The notes: generated by a model not told the origin, from the sequence alone. Positions 41,730-51,899 are shown, numbered from the stretch's first letter. The stretch: DNA of 64,000 bases from Micrasema longulum (GCA_022494885.1 JAGVSM010001250.1:1-64000); one strand, 5' to 3'. Translations and numbers: made by a program.

Positions 41730-42004
41730 TTCTTACGCACGGTGTGAATTGGAGTATTTAATTTTACGACAAAGTTTCTTGAAAGTGTACGGAAAAATAA
41801 CCAAAAAATATTCAAATAAAAACAAACAAGTTTGAACGACATTGGTTCATATGAATCAACCAATGATAAGAGAGTTCAGAAAGATTTCTGGTTTACGGTT
41901 AGTTAACGGGCCAATCGGCAGAACTGACTGAGAACAAGTGGAAAATAACTTGAGACGTCACACACGGAGTAATTTTAGAAATACAAACATTGCGCTGATA
42001 ATGT
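41730..42004. repeat. Dispersed repeat family R, copy 2
   Basis: Matches 58240-58570 best: GACAAAGTTTCTTGAAAGTG, ATGAATCAACCAATGATAAG, GAGACGTCACACACGGAGTA and GCGCTGATAATGTG. It abuts the following LINE. Confidence 0.6.
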
Positions 42005-42655
42005 GATGGAACTACACTGGCTACGTTTTCCACAGAGGGTCGAATACAAACTCTGTTGACTTATGTATAAGTCACTGCACAACTCTGCTCAGGAATATCT
42101 AATAGGGAACTATGCATTCCAGACGAACTAGCTGACAGGCGTCTCACGCTTAGATCAGCTACGTCTACGGCGAGAGGAAAAGTTATTGTACCTCTACGCA
42201 AACAGAGCACTAAATTTAGTGAACGCGCATTTGCGGTCGCAGGCCCTATGGCATGGAATGCTCTCCCAGCAAAGGTGCGAGGCTGTGAAAGTGAAGTGAT
42301 GTTTCGAAAAAAACTTTCAACCTACTTGTTCTCTAAATCATTTGAATAAATCTGTAGCATGTGACAACAAAATACATTGTTTTAAATAAATTACAAATTT
42401 GAATGCTTCAATTAAATTTATTTAATTTATTTGTATTTATTTATATTTGTATAATTTATATAGCGCCGTTTTTGTGAAAATCAGAGCGCATGGACGGTTA
42501 GGATTCTTGTTTCTCGTCTCCAGTTATGATATATAGGAGCTGTATTACACGTCTTGCTAACTATAGAATCACTTTGTAAAGCGTCCTTGAGGTATTATAT
42601 TACGAAAATGGCGCTATGTAAGTTATCCATTATAATAATAAAATGAAAAAAAAAA
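42005..42655 (+). pseudogene. L2/CR1-like LINE C-terminus and 3' hairpin, with nested insertion
   Basis: 42005-42400 is the plus-strand counterpart of 59410-59790: ELHWLRFP(Q)RVEYKLC, then a run equivalent to VIVPLRKQS with frameshifts, AVAGPMAWNAL and FRKKLSTYLFSKSFE-stop in changing frames. The 3' hairpin (AAAGCGTCCTTGAGGTATTA, then AAAATGGCGCTATGTAAGTT) and ATAATAATAAAA tail follow at 42578-42650. Between them, 42440-42570 holds a minus-strand fragment of the 35.7-kb type (ATTTATATAGCGCCGTTTTT, GAGCGCATGGACGGTTAGGA), a nested insertion. Confidence 0.8.
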
Positions 42656-42954
42656 GAAGTTCAGCTGACGAAGAGCCAAGGGCATTAACAGAGGTAATGG
42701 GAAGTCCATACAAAAAACAATATAAAGTACTTCAATACATCAACTTATTATGCAATTGAGCGTGCAAGGCTGTTCTGAATAAACGAAGTAAAAAATACTT
42801 GTTCTGATGAATATTGCACATACAAATACCGGCTTAAACCATTACAAAGACCCCAGCAATTTTGTTGGTATAATATGGTAAATAATAATGATGAAAAAAG
42901 TACAAAACAATAAGTGATTTTTAAATATATTGATTATTTTAATATATTTGAATA
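42656..42954. other. AT-rich DNA
   Basis: No feature recognised. Confidence 0.4.
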
Positions 42955-43300
42955 GAAAACATTTAAGTTTGTAAGTGAAAATTCTTCATGGAAATTCATT
43001 GTAATTTATTATATAAAAAAAAAACTTGTGATATTTTAATCCACGAATTTGGAATATCCAGAGACCGGTTTCATCGCTTTCACGACATCTTCGAGACTGG
43101 TATCTTTATTAAGGAGTTCAATGTATTTATACAAAACAGAGGTAAGGATAGATAATTCAAAGTTATTTGAAAGTAAGTTAAATAAAGTTATTTTTATCTT
43201 AAGGATCATTATCATTTTTTTTTGGGTGATTAATGAGTTGATGTAGTGCTATTTTAATGAGTTTAAGTATTTTATTTTGTTTTTAGTGTCCCATCTCTAT
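42955..43300 (-). mobile_element. Penelope-like element terminal repeat (family 1), solo
   Basis: Matches the right arm of the PLE at 33306-33690 in inverse orientation. This includes the flank TTTAAGTTTGTAAGTGAAAA that lies beyond the 33.6-kb arm, which helps define the true repeat boundary. The hammerhead-like stem at 43056-43102 (-) keeps pairing through a G-to-A change read as a G.U wobble. It ends with GTGTCCCATC, the extreme end of the ORF region. Confidence 0.75.
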
Positions 43301-43319
43301 AATTATCACACTCACGAAA

Positions 43320-43385
43320 GACACTAAAATTCGGCCACAGTTCAGTGACATCACACGTACAGAGGAATTATATGTATAAAAATAC
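43320..43385. repeat. Repeat family H, 3' end
   Basis: GTTCAGTGACATCACACGTA and CAGAGGAATTATATGTATAA match the end of 12000-12725. Confidence 0.5.
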
Positions 43386-43718
43386 GGGACATTACAGTTT
43401 GATAATGTCCTAAAATGACGAAACGCGTCACAACTTGTATATTTAGAAAATAAAAGTAGAATTAAATACAATAAAATAATTTTATTTTGGATACTTTACC
43501 AAGTTTTAAGATGGATTTCCACCAATTATCTGCATTCACAAAAATAAGGTACAGTTTCTTTAAACTAGCTTCGAGTGAGTGGTCGTACCAAGTAATTTAT
43601 CCTACACGCAGTTCGCGTCTATATATTTTGCTGTATCCTGACTTTATCTAAAGATTTACAGAAATTCACAAGTGCATCTTCAACAAACAGCTGCCGCTAA
43701 TCTAAAACTTCACAATTT

Positions 43719-44912
43719 TCAATCAGTTTTTTTGTTGGATAGAGTAGAGCAACTTTTTTTTATTGTTCTAAAACTTAGAACTTTAAAAAAGACACAATCC
43801 AGATAGACGTCCATAGATCTAGGCCATGTTTTTACACAACGTAATGTGCTGAACGATCGCTCCACCGTACATGTTGTTGCCTGTAAGGCATACCTGACAC
43901 TCGGATAAAACTTTGTAGAAGGTAACAAATCGATGAAATCTTGCCTACTTTTGTATTCTCGCGTTTTCCAACACTCGAACCAACTCAAAGCTTCAGTTTT
44001 AAAACTATCAATGTGGTATACCTGATTAACAGTAGACATTATATCCTTAAACTGTTGACGATTCAGTTTGCACAATTTCGAAGGATGGAGCAACGCCAAG
44101 TTAAATTGTGCACTGTTGGCATCACAAAATTGACTCTCCATTGAGTTAATTAGAGAATCTAAGTTTGGAATGTAAACTGTTTGTCTGAAGTACTCTTCAA
44201 CACTTACGGTTCCCGGATTACGTCGATGCTTTTGTCTTCCTCACTGTCTTAGGATGATCAGTTAAATATCCACTTTCTGTGCAAGTTGTACTGTTTTCTC
44301 AAAAACATCACTGAAATAGCTATCGGAATCACCTTGTTAAGTAAATAACAGCATTTATCTATACTATTCCTGGCCGATTACCCTTCTTCCCATCCTTCCC
44401 TTGACCCATCCTTATGGTACCTACCTAACATCAAGATATAAGAAATTCAAAATTAGAAGATTCGGATTTAGAACAAAAACCTAACAAATTTTTTACTTCA
44501 CATAAAATCGGATAAAAAGTGGTTGGAATCGTCGCGCGTCGTGGAAAACATTGTTATATTTTATGGTTCATTTTGTCATCCAGTGCCAGAAATTGAAGAA
44601 CATTTAGATCATATTAAAGGTAGGTTTCCATTCCAAGTTCCTATCCTTTCTCAAATATTTCCCAATCACAAAACTGAATAAAATTCGTTTTTCATTTACA
44701 GTTCGCATTTTCGTTAACACACTTCGGCGAGGTTTTACTACACTGAGCAGGTTTTGAACTTGCAGTTGGATTTCTGGAAGATTAACAGCTTGAAGAGCCT
44801 GAGTAACTGCTTCCAGTATGGCAGAGTACTGCAAAAAATGATAATGTTGCTCCAGGCTGGCCAACGTTCTGTCTCTCCACACTTTCTTTATGCTAACACA
44901 AAGTAATTTCAA
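43719..44912 (-). pseudogene. hAT-type transposase relic
   Basis: The C-terminal part (about 44210-43719) reads VEEYFRQTVYIPNLDSLINS, MESQFCDANSAQFN, then YPSVRYALQATTCTVERSF and STLRCVKTW. This is the hAT dimerisation region, normally P...T.ERSFS.LRR.KTWLRSTM, in the ZMYM/52-kDa-repressor-like subgroup. Upstream on the same strand 44912-44604 reads VWRDRTLASLEQHYHFLQYS, then AILEAVTQALQAVNLPE, fitting the TRW..R...L..F..HY..I...L segment. Expected LP after YAL is lost, and RSTM has become RSMD. hAT transposases cut and paste DNA in the nucleus. This copy lacks the BED finger and is frame-broken. Confidence 0.7.
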
Positions 44913-45321
44913 ATAAAAGTAACATTATTTGACTATTTCGCCCATGCTCTAAGTATTTGTATTTTAAAAACTGGATTCAATTAGCCACCCGCGCTTCCTT
45001 TTTATAATACAAAGTATCCATAATTGTCCCATAATAATATAATTAATATGGATACTTTGAGACGAGGCGTGTTTTATATTTGTATTTTCCTACCTTAAAT
45101 ATATTTATATGGGGTTTAACCAAGCATAATTTTCCCATAACTGATCGGCTGCGTCACTGAAAAAATATACATAACATGCAACGGAAAAATACGTCAGCGA
45201 AAAAACTGTGCGTCAAAGAGATAAATAAATATTTCAAATGATTTCGTATAAATTCTCAATTCCAAAAACTGGTTATTTTGGTAGGAAATGGGCTTTTTAT
45301 GGCGTAAAAGTCTAGAACTTT
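44913..45321. other. No gene; short inverted pair
   Basis: AAAGTATCCAT at about 45010 and ATGGATACTTT at about 45050 form a small foldback. Nothing else recognised. Confidence 0.4.
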
Positions 45322-45480
45322 GGGTTGTGATCCTGTGACTAGTGTCTCGGACTCACGGACCAAAGGTCCGTGGTTCGAATCCCACTCTACCCCAATATGA
45401 TTCCCATCATCTAATAGTGAGTTATTTACAACTCGTTAAAAAAGGCCCTCAAAATAAAATATTTGGGTAAATCATAAAAT
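45322..45480 (+). mobile_element. SINE family 3, copy
   Basis: GGGTTGTGATCCTGTGACTA, GGTCCGTGGTTCGAATCCCA (perfect box B), ACTCTACCCC, then TAGTGAGTTATTTACAACTC and AATATTTGGGTAAATCATAA. Confidence 0.85.
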
Positions 45481-45635
45481 AGAGAAATGGAAAACAAACC
45501 AATTTTTATATCAGAAATGTTTTGAGTACATCTACAATATTGTAGTTTATCCATATTTTTTAATGATACGCATACTTCCACTTTCCATTATATTGTATTC
45601 TAATTCAACACAAGGCTCTTGGCTTCATAGAGTTC

Positions 45636-45897
45636 ATCATCATCATTCCCTTTTCGCACCCAATGGTGCATAGGGGACTGCATTGGTACACCAATCGCAG
45701 CGTATCTTACTCATTTTTGTTACATGAAGGTAAGAGAATCAGTGTTACGATTCACGTACCAGTCCAGGGACTATGAAATATTTTTAGGGGAAAAACGTCC
45801 TTTTAAATAAATATTTCGTATCAACCATGCCGGGAATCTAACCCGAGACCTCTTGAATGGAAGGCAAACGCGCTTACCATTACCCTACGAGGCCGAC
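45636..45897 (-). mobile_element. SINE family 1, copy in head-to-head pair
   Basis: Minus-strand head GGCCTCGTAGGGTAATGGTA, with box B decayed to GGGTTAGATTCCCG. Body and tail are as in 3655-3922. Confidence 0.85.
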
Positions 45898-45944
45898 GGA
45901 GTTAGAGGTACGTTATTTTTTGCAAAATGTATCTTTATATGACG

Positions 45945-46200
45945 TTGGCCACGTGGTGTAGTAGTCAGCGCGTTTGTCTACAATACAAAAGGTCTCGGGC
46001 TCGATTTCCCGGCATGGTTGTCCAATATTTATCTAAAAAGGTGTTTTTACACCAGAATATTTCATAATTCCCGGACTGGTACCTGAAGGGTAAGACTGAT
46101 CTTAAAACAAAAATGAACAAGATACGCTGCGATTGGTGTACCAATGTAGTGCCCTGTACACCATTGGGTGCGGAGAGGATATAATAATGATGATAATCAT
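45945..46200 (+). mobile_element. SINE family 1, copy in head-to-head pair
   Basis: Head TTGGCCACGTGGTGTAGTAG, box B GGGCTCGATTTCCCGG, body GACTGGTACCTGAAGGGTAA and tail ATAATAATGATGATAATCAT. Only about 47 bp separate it from the inverted neighbour. Confidence 0.85.
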
Positions 46201-46284
46201 CTTTTTATGAATAAATAAATAAATCTACACAGTTATTTTGGACATTGGGGCATAAAAATAAAAATTGCACTAAGAAGATTAATA

Positions 46285-46649
46285 TACAGGGTGTTTTTTA
46301 AACCCTGTCACATCCGAAACCACGATGATCAGTGTGAGCAAGAAAATATATTGGCACATTAAAACAAATTTTAAGAATGAAAAATATTTACAAAAATGAA
46401 TTGTTAAAAAAATGGTTGCTTACGTTGAGAAACGGGGAGGAGGAGGGGGGAGTCTTATACACAGTTAACAGTGCGGCCACGTCCCCCTCGCTTCTCCCCT
46501 ACAGAAGTAAGCAACCATTTGTTTTTCGAATATTTTATTTAAAAAAAAATTCTTCTTTCTAATTATTTTTTTAATGTGCCAACATGTTTTCTTGCCCATA
46601 CTGATCATTATGGTTTCAGATGTGACGGTGTTTAAAGGACACCTGTGTT
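46285..46649. mobile_element. Palindromic MITE, family B, copy 1
   Basis: Ends TACAGGGTGTTTTTTAAACC and GTTTAAAGGACACCTGTG are inverted. Subterminal CATCCGAAACCACGATGATC and its complement, then TGGTTGCTTACGTTGAG and AAGTAAGCAACCA, extend pairing through nearly the whole element. The centre holds a G-rich to C-rich switch (GGGGAGGAGGAGGGGGGAGT then CCCCCTCGCTTCTCCCCT). No gene; the 61-codon ORF is repeat. Confidence 0.85.
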
Positions 46650-46779
46650 AATAAATTTTTACCAAATAATATCAAGCCTACTTTTTATACAAATAACATT
46701 ATTGGTAAATTATTGCTTAATAATAAAGACAAAAATTGTTTATTAAATAATTCAGGTGTTTACTAATAAAAATGAAAAA

Positions 46780-47330
46780 CTTGTTCTTCAATCTGCGTTG
46801 GAAGAACATCGAGAAATTTTGATATTCGTGTCAAAAAACCTATGGGGTGTCTTCGCAAAAATAATTTCTCCGAATTCGCAAATCACCTAATCAATTTTAA
46901 TCATGACTTAAATAAAAATGCAGGAGTTAAAATCTTACAAACAAATAAGAAAGGGTTAAAAGTAAATAATATGGAAAGATTTCACAATACGAAAGCTTTA
47001 AAAAATAATGTTCCTTTGATCAATGATCAAACAACCGTTCATAATAGTCCTTTATACGATGTTTCACTGTAATGGTCACTCTAAACCTGTTAAGACCACC
47101 CCCTCTCTCCATCCCCTCCACCTTTTTTAAAACTATTGCAGTGCATGTTTGTCCTAATCAGTGCAAGTACTTAAGTAAATGCACGTCGTGTTGGTTTTAT
47201 ATTTTTGTGCAACAACTGTGGTGAAGGTGTAAAGTGAGTTTTGCATGTTGGTTTAATTGGTGTCCTGACGAAGGTACGTGTCAAAACTGGTAGACATAGA
47301 ATAGTCGGTAAGTGGTTATATACAAATATT
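46780..47330 (+). pseudogene. Penelope-like element, family 2: GIY-YIG endonuclease end and terminal repeat
   Basis: The plus frame reads CVGRTSRNFDIRVKKPMGCL, RKNNFSEFANHLINFNHDLN, KILQTNKKGLKVNNMERF and INDQTTVHNSPLYDV-S-L-stop. This matches the PLE GIY-YIG endonuclease: (Y)IGxTxRxFxxR...H, SxxAxHLxxxNHxF, ILHxxKKGxxLxxLE, LNDQ....SPL. The endonuclease nicks target DNA for priming. The GIY strand and RT are missing. Downstream, 47261-47298 has a hammerhead-like fold starting CTGACGA. It is distinct from family 1 by sequence. Confidence 0.8.
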
Positions 47331-48196
47331 TAATAACATTAAGTAAAAAAAAGCATTTTACTTTCCATTTTCAAGTATTTTTTTATACGTTTTTACCAGT
47401 ACATCTGAAAATACCATATTAGAGTGTCAGTGCACGCCTTATGCACCAGTTTTATGTGTAACACGTTAAAATGACCTCAACTTGATCAACTCAATGCACG
47501 GGTATACGAGTTAGCATCGTGAAAAAAAAAACGCAAATTACATTCATATTACTCGGACGATAACAAATACTGTGTCTTTTCACTTATATTAATACATTTA
47601 TTCACACATTAATCCTTTCTTCACTGTAGAGTAATAAGACATTTTTATTGTGATAGACTAGTGTCCCAGAAAGGGTTAGAGACAGAAAAATAATTATGAT
47701 TAGACGTTATTTCGCAGTGTTGAACGACAAGCTCGCCGCAACTAAGGTCAGCCGGTTCTCACTTCTTAGGTCAGGGTGAATACCTCAGGAAGGTTACTCT
47801 GCTGGCCACAGATGTACCTGCCATCAACCACCCACCTAGCTTCTGGTAGCAGAACTCGTTAGCACAGTAAACAGCTAGCTTTCCAAGAAAAATTACTAGC
47901 TAATTATCGCAATAAGATGGAAAGGAGTTGCGGATCAAAAATCTTGTCAGGAAGGTAAACGGACTTTGAGTCAGAAATGTTGTGCCGTGTGAAATCTTGT
48001 ACATGAATGCTAAATTTCATAACGCATCCTAATTTTGATTAAACTTTGACTCTGATTCTGGGCGCCAAAAACTGGAAATGTTGTTCAACAAGGATTAGAT
48101 AAAAAAGAAGAGAAGACATTTTTTATAAACGTTTTACTGTAATTTATATGGTCTATTGTTGCTCATACAATATAATTCAAGTTTTTTGGTTAGTAC
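47331..48196. other. No gene recognised
   Basis: 47690-48070 is less AT-rich (GACAAGCTCGCCGCAACTAA, TACCTGCCATCAACCACCCA) and ends TTCTGGGCGCC. It could be part of an LTR or other element, but no defining feature is visible. Confidence 0.35.
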
Positions 48197-48314
48197 ACAC
48201 GTTTTTTAGGGCCAGATCGTGAAATTTCAGAGGAACATTCCTCATGTAATTTTTTTTAAAGCTTATCATGAGAATAATCTTGAAGTTTCGTGGTCTGGCC
48301 CTAAAAAACCGTGT
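48197..48314. mobile_element. Short foldback element, family D, copy 1
   Basis: ACACGTTTTTTAGGGCCAGA...TCGTGAAATTTCAG is paired with GAAGTTTCGTGGTCTGGCCC...TAAAAAACCGTGT. It forms an almost complete hairpin of about 118 bp. Its left arm recurs at 61850-61912. Confidence 0.8.
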
Positions 48315-48507
48315 ATATGTGAATGTATAAATATAACGTATGAGAGTTTCCGAATACTAGGCACTACAAGACACGCTCCTCAAAATAAATCTAGGTCCTT
48401 TTAAAGATATTTTCTTACTTTAATTTAAAATCATCTCCATCTTATTATCTGCATGCAATGGTGCAAAGAAAACAAGAGAGAGAGACAAGGCATAGTATGT
48501 TTATAAT

Positions 48508-48592
48508 GGGAATCAAGTTGGGGTAGAGTGGGGTTCGAACCTCAGACCTCTGGTCCGTGAGTCCGCAACATTAGCCACGGGACCACAACCCG
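48508..48592 (-). mobile_element. SINE family 3, 3'-truncated copy
   Basis: The minus strand reads GGGTTGTGGTCCCGTGGCTA, GGTTCGAACCCCACTCTACC and CCAACTTGATTCCC, then stops. Confidence 0.75.
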
Positions 48593-48724
48593 ATTCGAAG
48601 AAATAAAATAAGTTTTATGTTCCTGACCAATGTTGACTGGCCGCCATTTTGGTTCGGTTGTCATTTGTCGGCTCATATTTGACAGTTGTGGAGACTGGCC
48701 GATAAAAATATGCTACGGAGAATA

Positions 48725-49255
48725 CTCAAAGCAAATTGCATGATTTTGTCGGTGCCAAGCAAGTCAAATATTCAGCGTGTAATAAATGTTTTTCTATAAA
48801 TGTTCTTACATTAGAAGATGAAACAAAGCCTGGACGACAATGTACCCAATATACACTAGAAAAAATTGATGCGGCGAAGCACAGTATTTGCGTGTTCACG
48901 ACATGTTGGATTTTTTGCAACCACAACTCATGCATCGATGCAAATTTTCGGAGAAACTTATCGCGTCCGAATAATGTCAAAAGGTGGTGATATCGACTGG
49001 TACCCACGATACTCTGAATTGACTAGACCTAATTTGTTTCTAAGAGATCTTAATGGAAAAGGTGTACACCAGCCAACCAATGATGATTATGACGCCTAAA
49101 GATATCATTCAAAAAGAAATAGCCAAAATAACACCAGAAGTATGCGAAAATTTTATGAAGAATATGCTTTATGATCATTTTAGCCACGGAAAGAGGCGGC
49201 CACTTGACCAACATTATGATTTAAACGATTTAAAACTATGTAATCAATAAAAATT
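48725..49255 (+). pseudogene. Mariner/Tc1-type (DDE) transposase relic
   Basis: Frame pieces read HASMQIFGETYRVRIMSKGG, then DIDWYPRYSELTRPNLFLRD and LNGKGVHQPT, and after a frameshift PKDIIQKEIAKITPEVCENF-M-K-N. This follows the conserved HxARxxxxxLxxxFxxRxISxxGDxxWPPRSPDLTPxDFFLWGYLKxxVY, LxxxIxxEIxxIxxExxxxVxxN pattern. In this copy the last catalytic Asp (SPDLTPxD) is Asn (RPN) and WPPRSPD is WYPRYSE, so it is inactive. Upstream, 48736-48880 contains KQVKYSACNKCFSIN, unrecognised. Confidence 0.65.
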
Positions 49256-49267
49256 TTTTTTTTTTAT

Positions 49268-49618
49268 TTATATCCCTACAGAGATGAGGTAGAATTTTTT
49301 CAAATTCAAGATTCAGGATTATGGATATTCGAGCGTTTACAGGGCTTATGACCTGTCATTGGCTGGCTATCAATGCATAGATGGCGCTTCCAACTCGCTT
49401 GTGGATGGGTTCTTGATTCGTAGCATATATACAAAAACCAAAAATGTTACCTGGTGTGGATATTCGCTAAATAAGCGTAATGGGGAATATTGTAGTACCT
49501 ACATAAAGTGGCCACTTAACCCCATAAATGACAGGTCATAAGCCCTGTAAACGCTCGAATATCCATAATCCTGAATCTTGAATTTGAAAAAATTCTACCT
49601 CATCTCTGTAGGGATATA
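49268..49618. mobile_element. Family A-related inverted-repeat element with long perfect arms
   Basis: Arms of about 97 bp: TATATCCCTACAGAGATGAG...TCAAGATTCAGGATTATGGA...GTTTACAGGGCTTATGACCT at 49268-49366 and the complement at 49525-49618. Both ends begin or end in TATA. The GACAGGTCATAAGCCCTGTAAA block is shared with family A but the outer sequence differs, so it is a separate subfamily. A 60-codon ORF inside is repeat. Confidence 0.85.
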
Positions 49619-50330
49619 AATAAAAATATATACCTACTCCCGTCTTGGGAGAAAATTCAGATTTGTGTGCAGGTACACGAACCAAAAAAATGTTAAAAAA
49701 ATAAAAATTAAGAAGTTGTGTTTCATTAAACATTTAGTTTTGTCTCCAATTTTTATGAAATTTATTTTATAAAAATGTTATCATCACGTGTACCAATGTA
49801 GAAGAAATATTTACTTTTGTTTTATTGTGTACAATAAACGGTAGTTTACCCCGTAATATAAATAAAAAAATAAAAAATATGCATTTCCATTTTTTGTTTT
49901 TAAAAAAACATTTAAATTATTAATCCAATGAGCCAAACTCAATATGACTGCTAAAGTATGCATTTTATAATATTTTCAGTTGAGGTGGATTATTTATGAG
50001 GTAATCTAAGAAATAAATTGAATTGAGTGGAAAACGCATATTAAAATCAGTTGATTACCTTAACCTAATTATTTTCGTGTGCATTAAAGAAACTGAATCG
50101 TTGTTCCGGAAAAAAAATAATATGCAAAAGTTGTCGACGTAAAAGAATAATATACCTACACAAATACCGTAAAATTTGGTCGAAAATTTTAATTGTTTGA
50201 CACTGACACAAATTCTTAAAAGTATGAGTCACACACAAGACAAAGTAAAGAAATTTTCTTCTGAGATTGTTCGGCAACAGGAAAAGAATATTGTTTACTG
50301 ATTTTGATACAAATTTCAATAAAATTCCTT
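49619..50330. other. AT-rich DNA
   Basis: A poly-A tract near 49690-49710 and two A/T-rich chance ORFs; no feature recognised. Confidence 0.4.
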
Positions 50331-50429
50331 AGTTATAGAAATTAACTGGACCAAAATTGGTTTCCAATTACACACTTTCCCAAGATAAAATTTTTATGGT
50401 GATGAAATTTCTGCACTGCGCAGTGCATC

Positions 50430-51115
50430 GCGTCTGAAATGCGGTTTGCTTCATCTAAAACAGTAAAAGGAATATATGGTATAACAAGCGTTGCCTCGTA
50501 GGTGAAATTATTTATCCAGATAAATCTCTCCCAAATCAATAATGGTTTCAGATCCTTTACAAAAACAAAAGTCAACGGATGGAAAAGTTGAGGAAATGTG
50601 GATTTTAAAACATAGATAGAACAGTGAATGTTGCAATTACTAATGTGGCCATTTAAACTATGTATTTATTTATTAATGGACATTGTCCTTGTAAACAATT
50701 GAAAGGGTTTGAATATTACATTAAAAGAATAGTTAAAATCATTTAAAAAAATAAAAGAAGCATTGACAAACATGAGGGACATGAAGATAAGATCTGGACT
50801 ATTTATTTATTGCTCGTTTAAGTCGTTGTAAACTTAAACAAAAAAAAAAACAGATCTTGTCTTGAGTTAACAATACAACACAGACGGGTCATTTGAGAAT
50901 TAAGGCCACAGTTTGCTCTATTCTAATCGATGAACAGTACTTCATGGTTTCTCAACCTATGAGTCGAAATATTGAATTTTACTTGTCCCAACTAGCCAAT
51001 GACAGGTCGTAAAACTCTGTAAATGCCTAGACTTCTTCTTCATATTCTCTTCTCACAAATGTTTTTTCTCTTTGTTGCAATAAATTTTAACAATTATCTA
51101 AGCTTGTAAAAAAGG
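50430..51115. mobile_element. Family A element interrupted by a LINE
   Basis: Interior 50495-50660 (GGAGAGATTTATCTGG complement, ACGAGGCAACGC, ATGGAAAAGTTGAGGAAATG, TGAATGTTGCAATTACTAAT) matches 13790-13965 in inverse orientation. The right arm 50995-51110 (AGCCAATGACAGGTCG, AAATGCCTAGACTTC, TTGTTGCAATAAATTTTAAC) follows a LINE insertion. The apparent protein at 50342-50575 is this repeat read in frame. Confidence 0.7.
50660..50995 (-). pseudogene. Jockey-like LINE 3' end, copy 3
   Basis: The minus strand matches the end of 52160-53290: TCAATATTTCGACTCATAGG, AACCATGAAGTACTGTTCAT, TTGTGTTGTATTG, AAGACAAGATCTG, then the UTR, GGACATTGTCC-type hairpin (50678-50688) and AATAAATAAATA tail. It is 5'-truncated to about 335 bp and inserted in a family A element. 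Confidence 0.85.
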
Positions 51116-51690
51116 TGTATCGAAAAGTCAAGGTACGTTTAGCCTCCAAAGGCCCAAAAAAAAAGAGATTACATTAAAAACATATTTTTAAGAAATTATG
51201 ATTGTGATGTATATCAAATTAAAACATAATTCTGCAAAGCAAGGACAATAACCGGTTATTAGGCATTACGAAATTGATGTTGGGTGATTTCTACCATCTA
51301 TTTAATTTATTTGGAATACAAATCATTGATTATCGAAAGAAATATTTGTTATGTTAGTTATTTATTAATTTTGAATGATAACAAAAATATGTTTTGGATA
51401 GAGTATAGATATTATGGATTTACATATAAATCTATTATGTTCCGTGAATTATAATTTAAAATATTATTCAACAAATATGTTTAGTTTTTCTAAATGTTGT
51501 AGGTGGATCACATACCCGAGGAAATGATCAAAATTGGCATAATCAAAAAATAAAAATGAATCAACTCTACTGAATTATTTCAAAGGCGGTGAACGTAACT
51601 TACATTTGTCAGATTATTGTCGTATATTAAAACATATATTTGCCTTCTCCGGAAAATATATCCGGAGAAGTAATTAAATGTTTTCAGGGT
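51116..51690. other. AT-rich DNA
   Basis: No gene recognised. 51640-51680 contains the small palindrome CTTCTCCGGA...TCCGGAGAAG. Confidence 0.4.
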
Positions 51691-51899
51691 TCAGATATGA
51701 ATATAAATCGGATATAATAATGCACATCGAAGGTTGCCAATCAATATAATTACTAGAACGAGAATCCCTGCTAACCACCTTAATGCTCCGTCATTAATGC
51801 TTAATATATTATAAAATGCATTACTTACTTTACTAATGTCTTCAGATGCAGAAGGTTGATATCTTGACCTTCTCCATTTGCGTAAACTTGGAAACATAT
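51691..51899 (-). CDS. Candidate first exon or small membrane-protein ORF
   Basis: The minus ORF begins MFPSLRKWRRSRYQPSASED and, unspliced, continues to a hydrophobic stretch (WLAGILVLVIILIG) that could be one membrane helix, then stops at 68 codons. A consensus donor AAA|GTAAGT occurs after ISK at codon 23, so it may instead be a spliced first coding exon of about 70 nt. The Arg/Ser-rich start and balanced codons are unusual for the region. No family is recognised and no repeat similarity was noticed. Chance ORF is a real alternative. Confidence 0.3.

Noticed and set aside
49053..49250. Separate small gene of 65 codons
   Set aside because: It is the frameshifted end of the mariner transposase relic (EIAKITPEVCENF pattern).
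50342..50575. 77-codon minus ORF with protein-like text (IPYIPFTVLDEANRIS)
   Set aside because: The DNA aligns with the interior of family A inverted-repeat elements, for example 13790-13965, where the frame is not kept.
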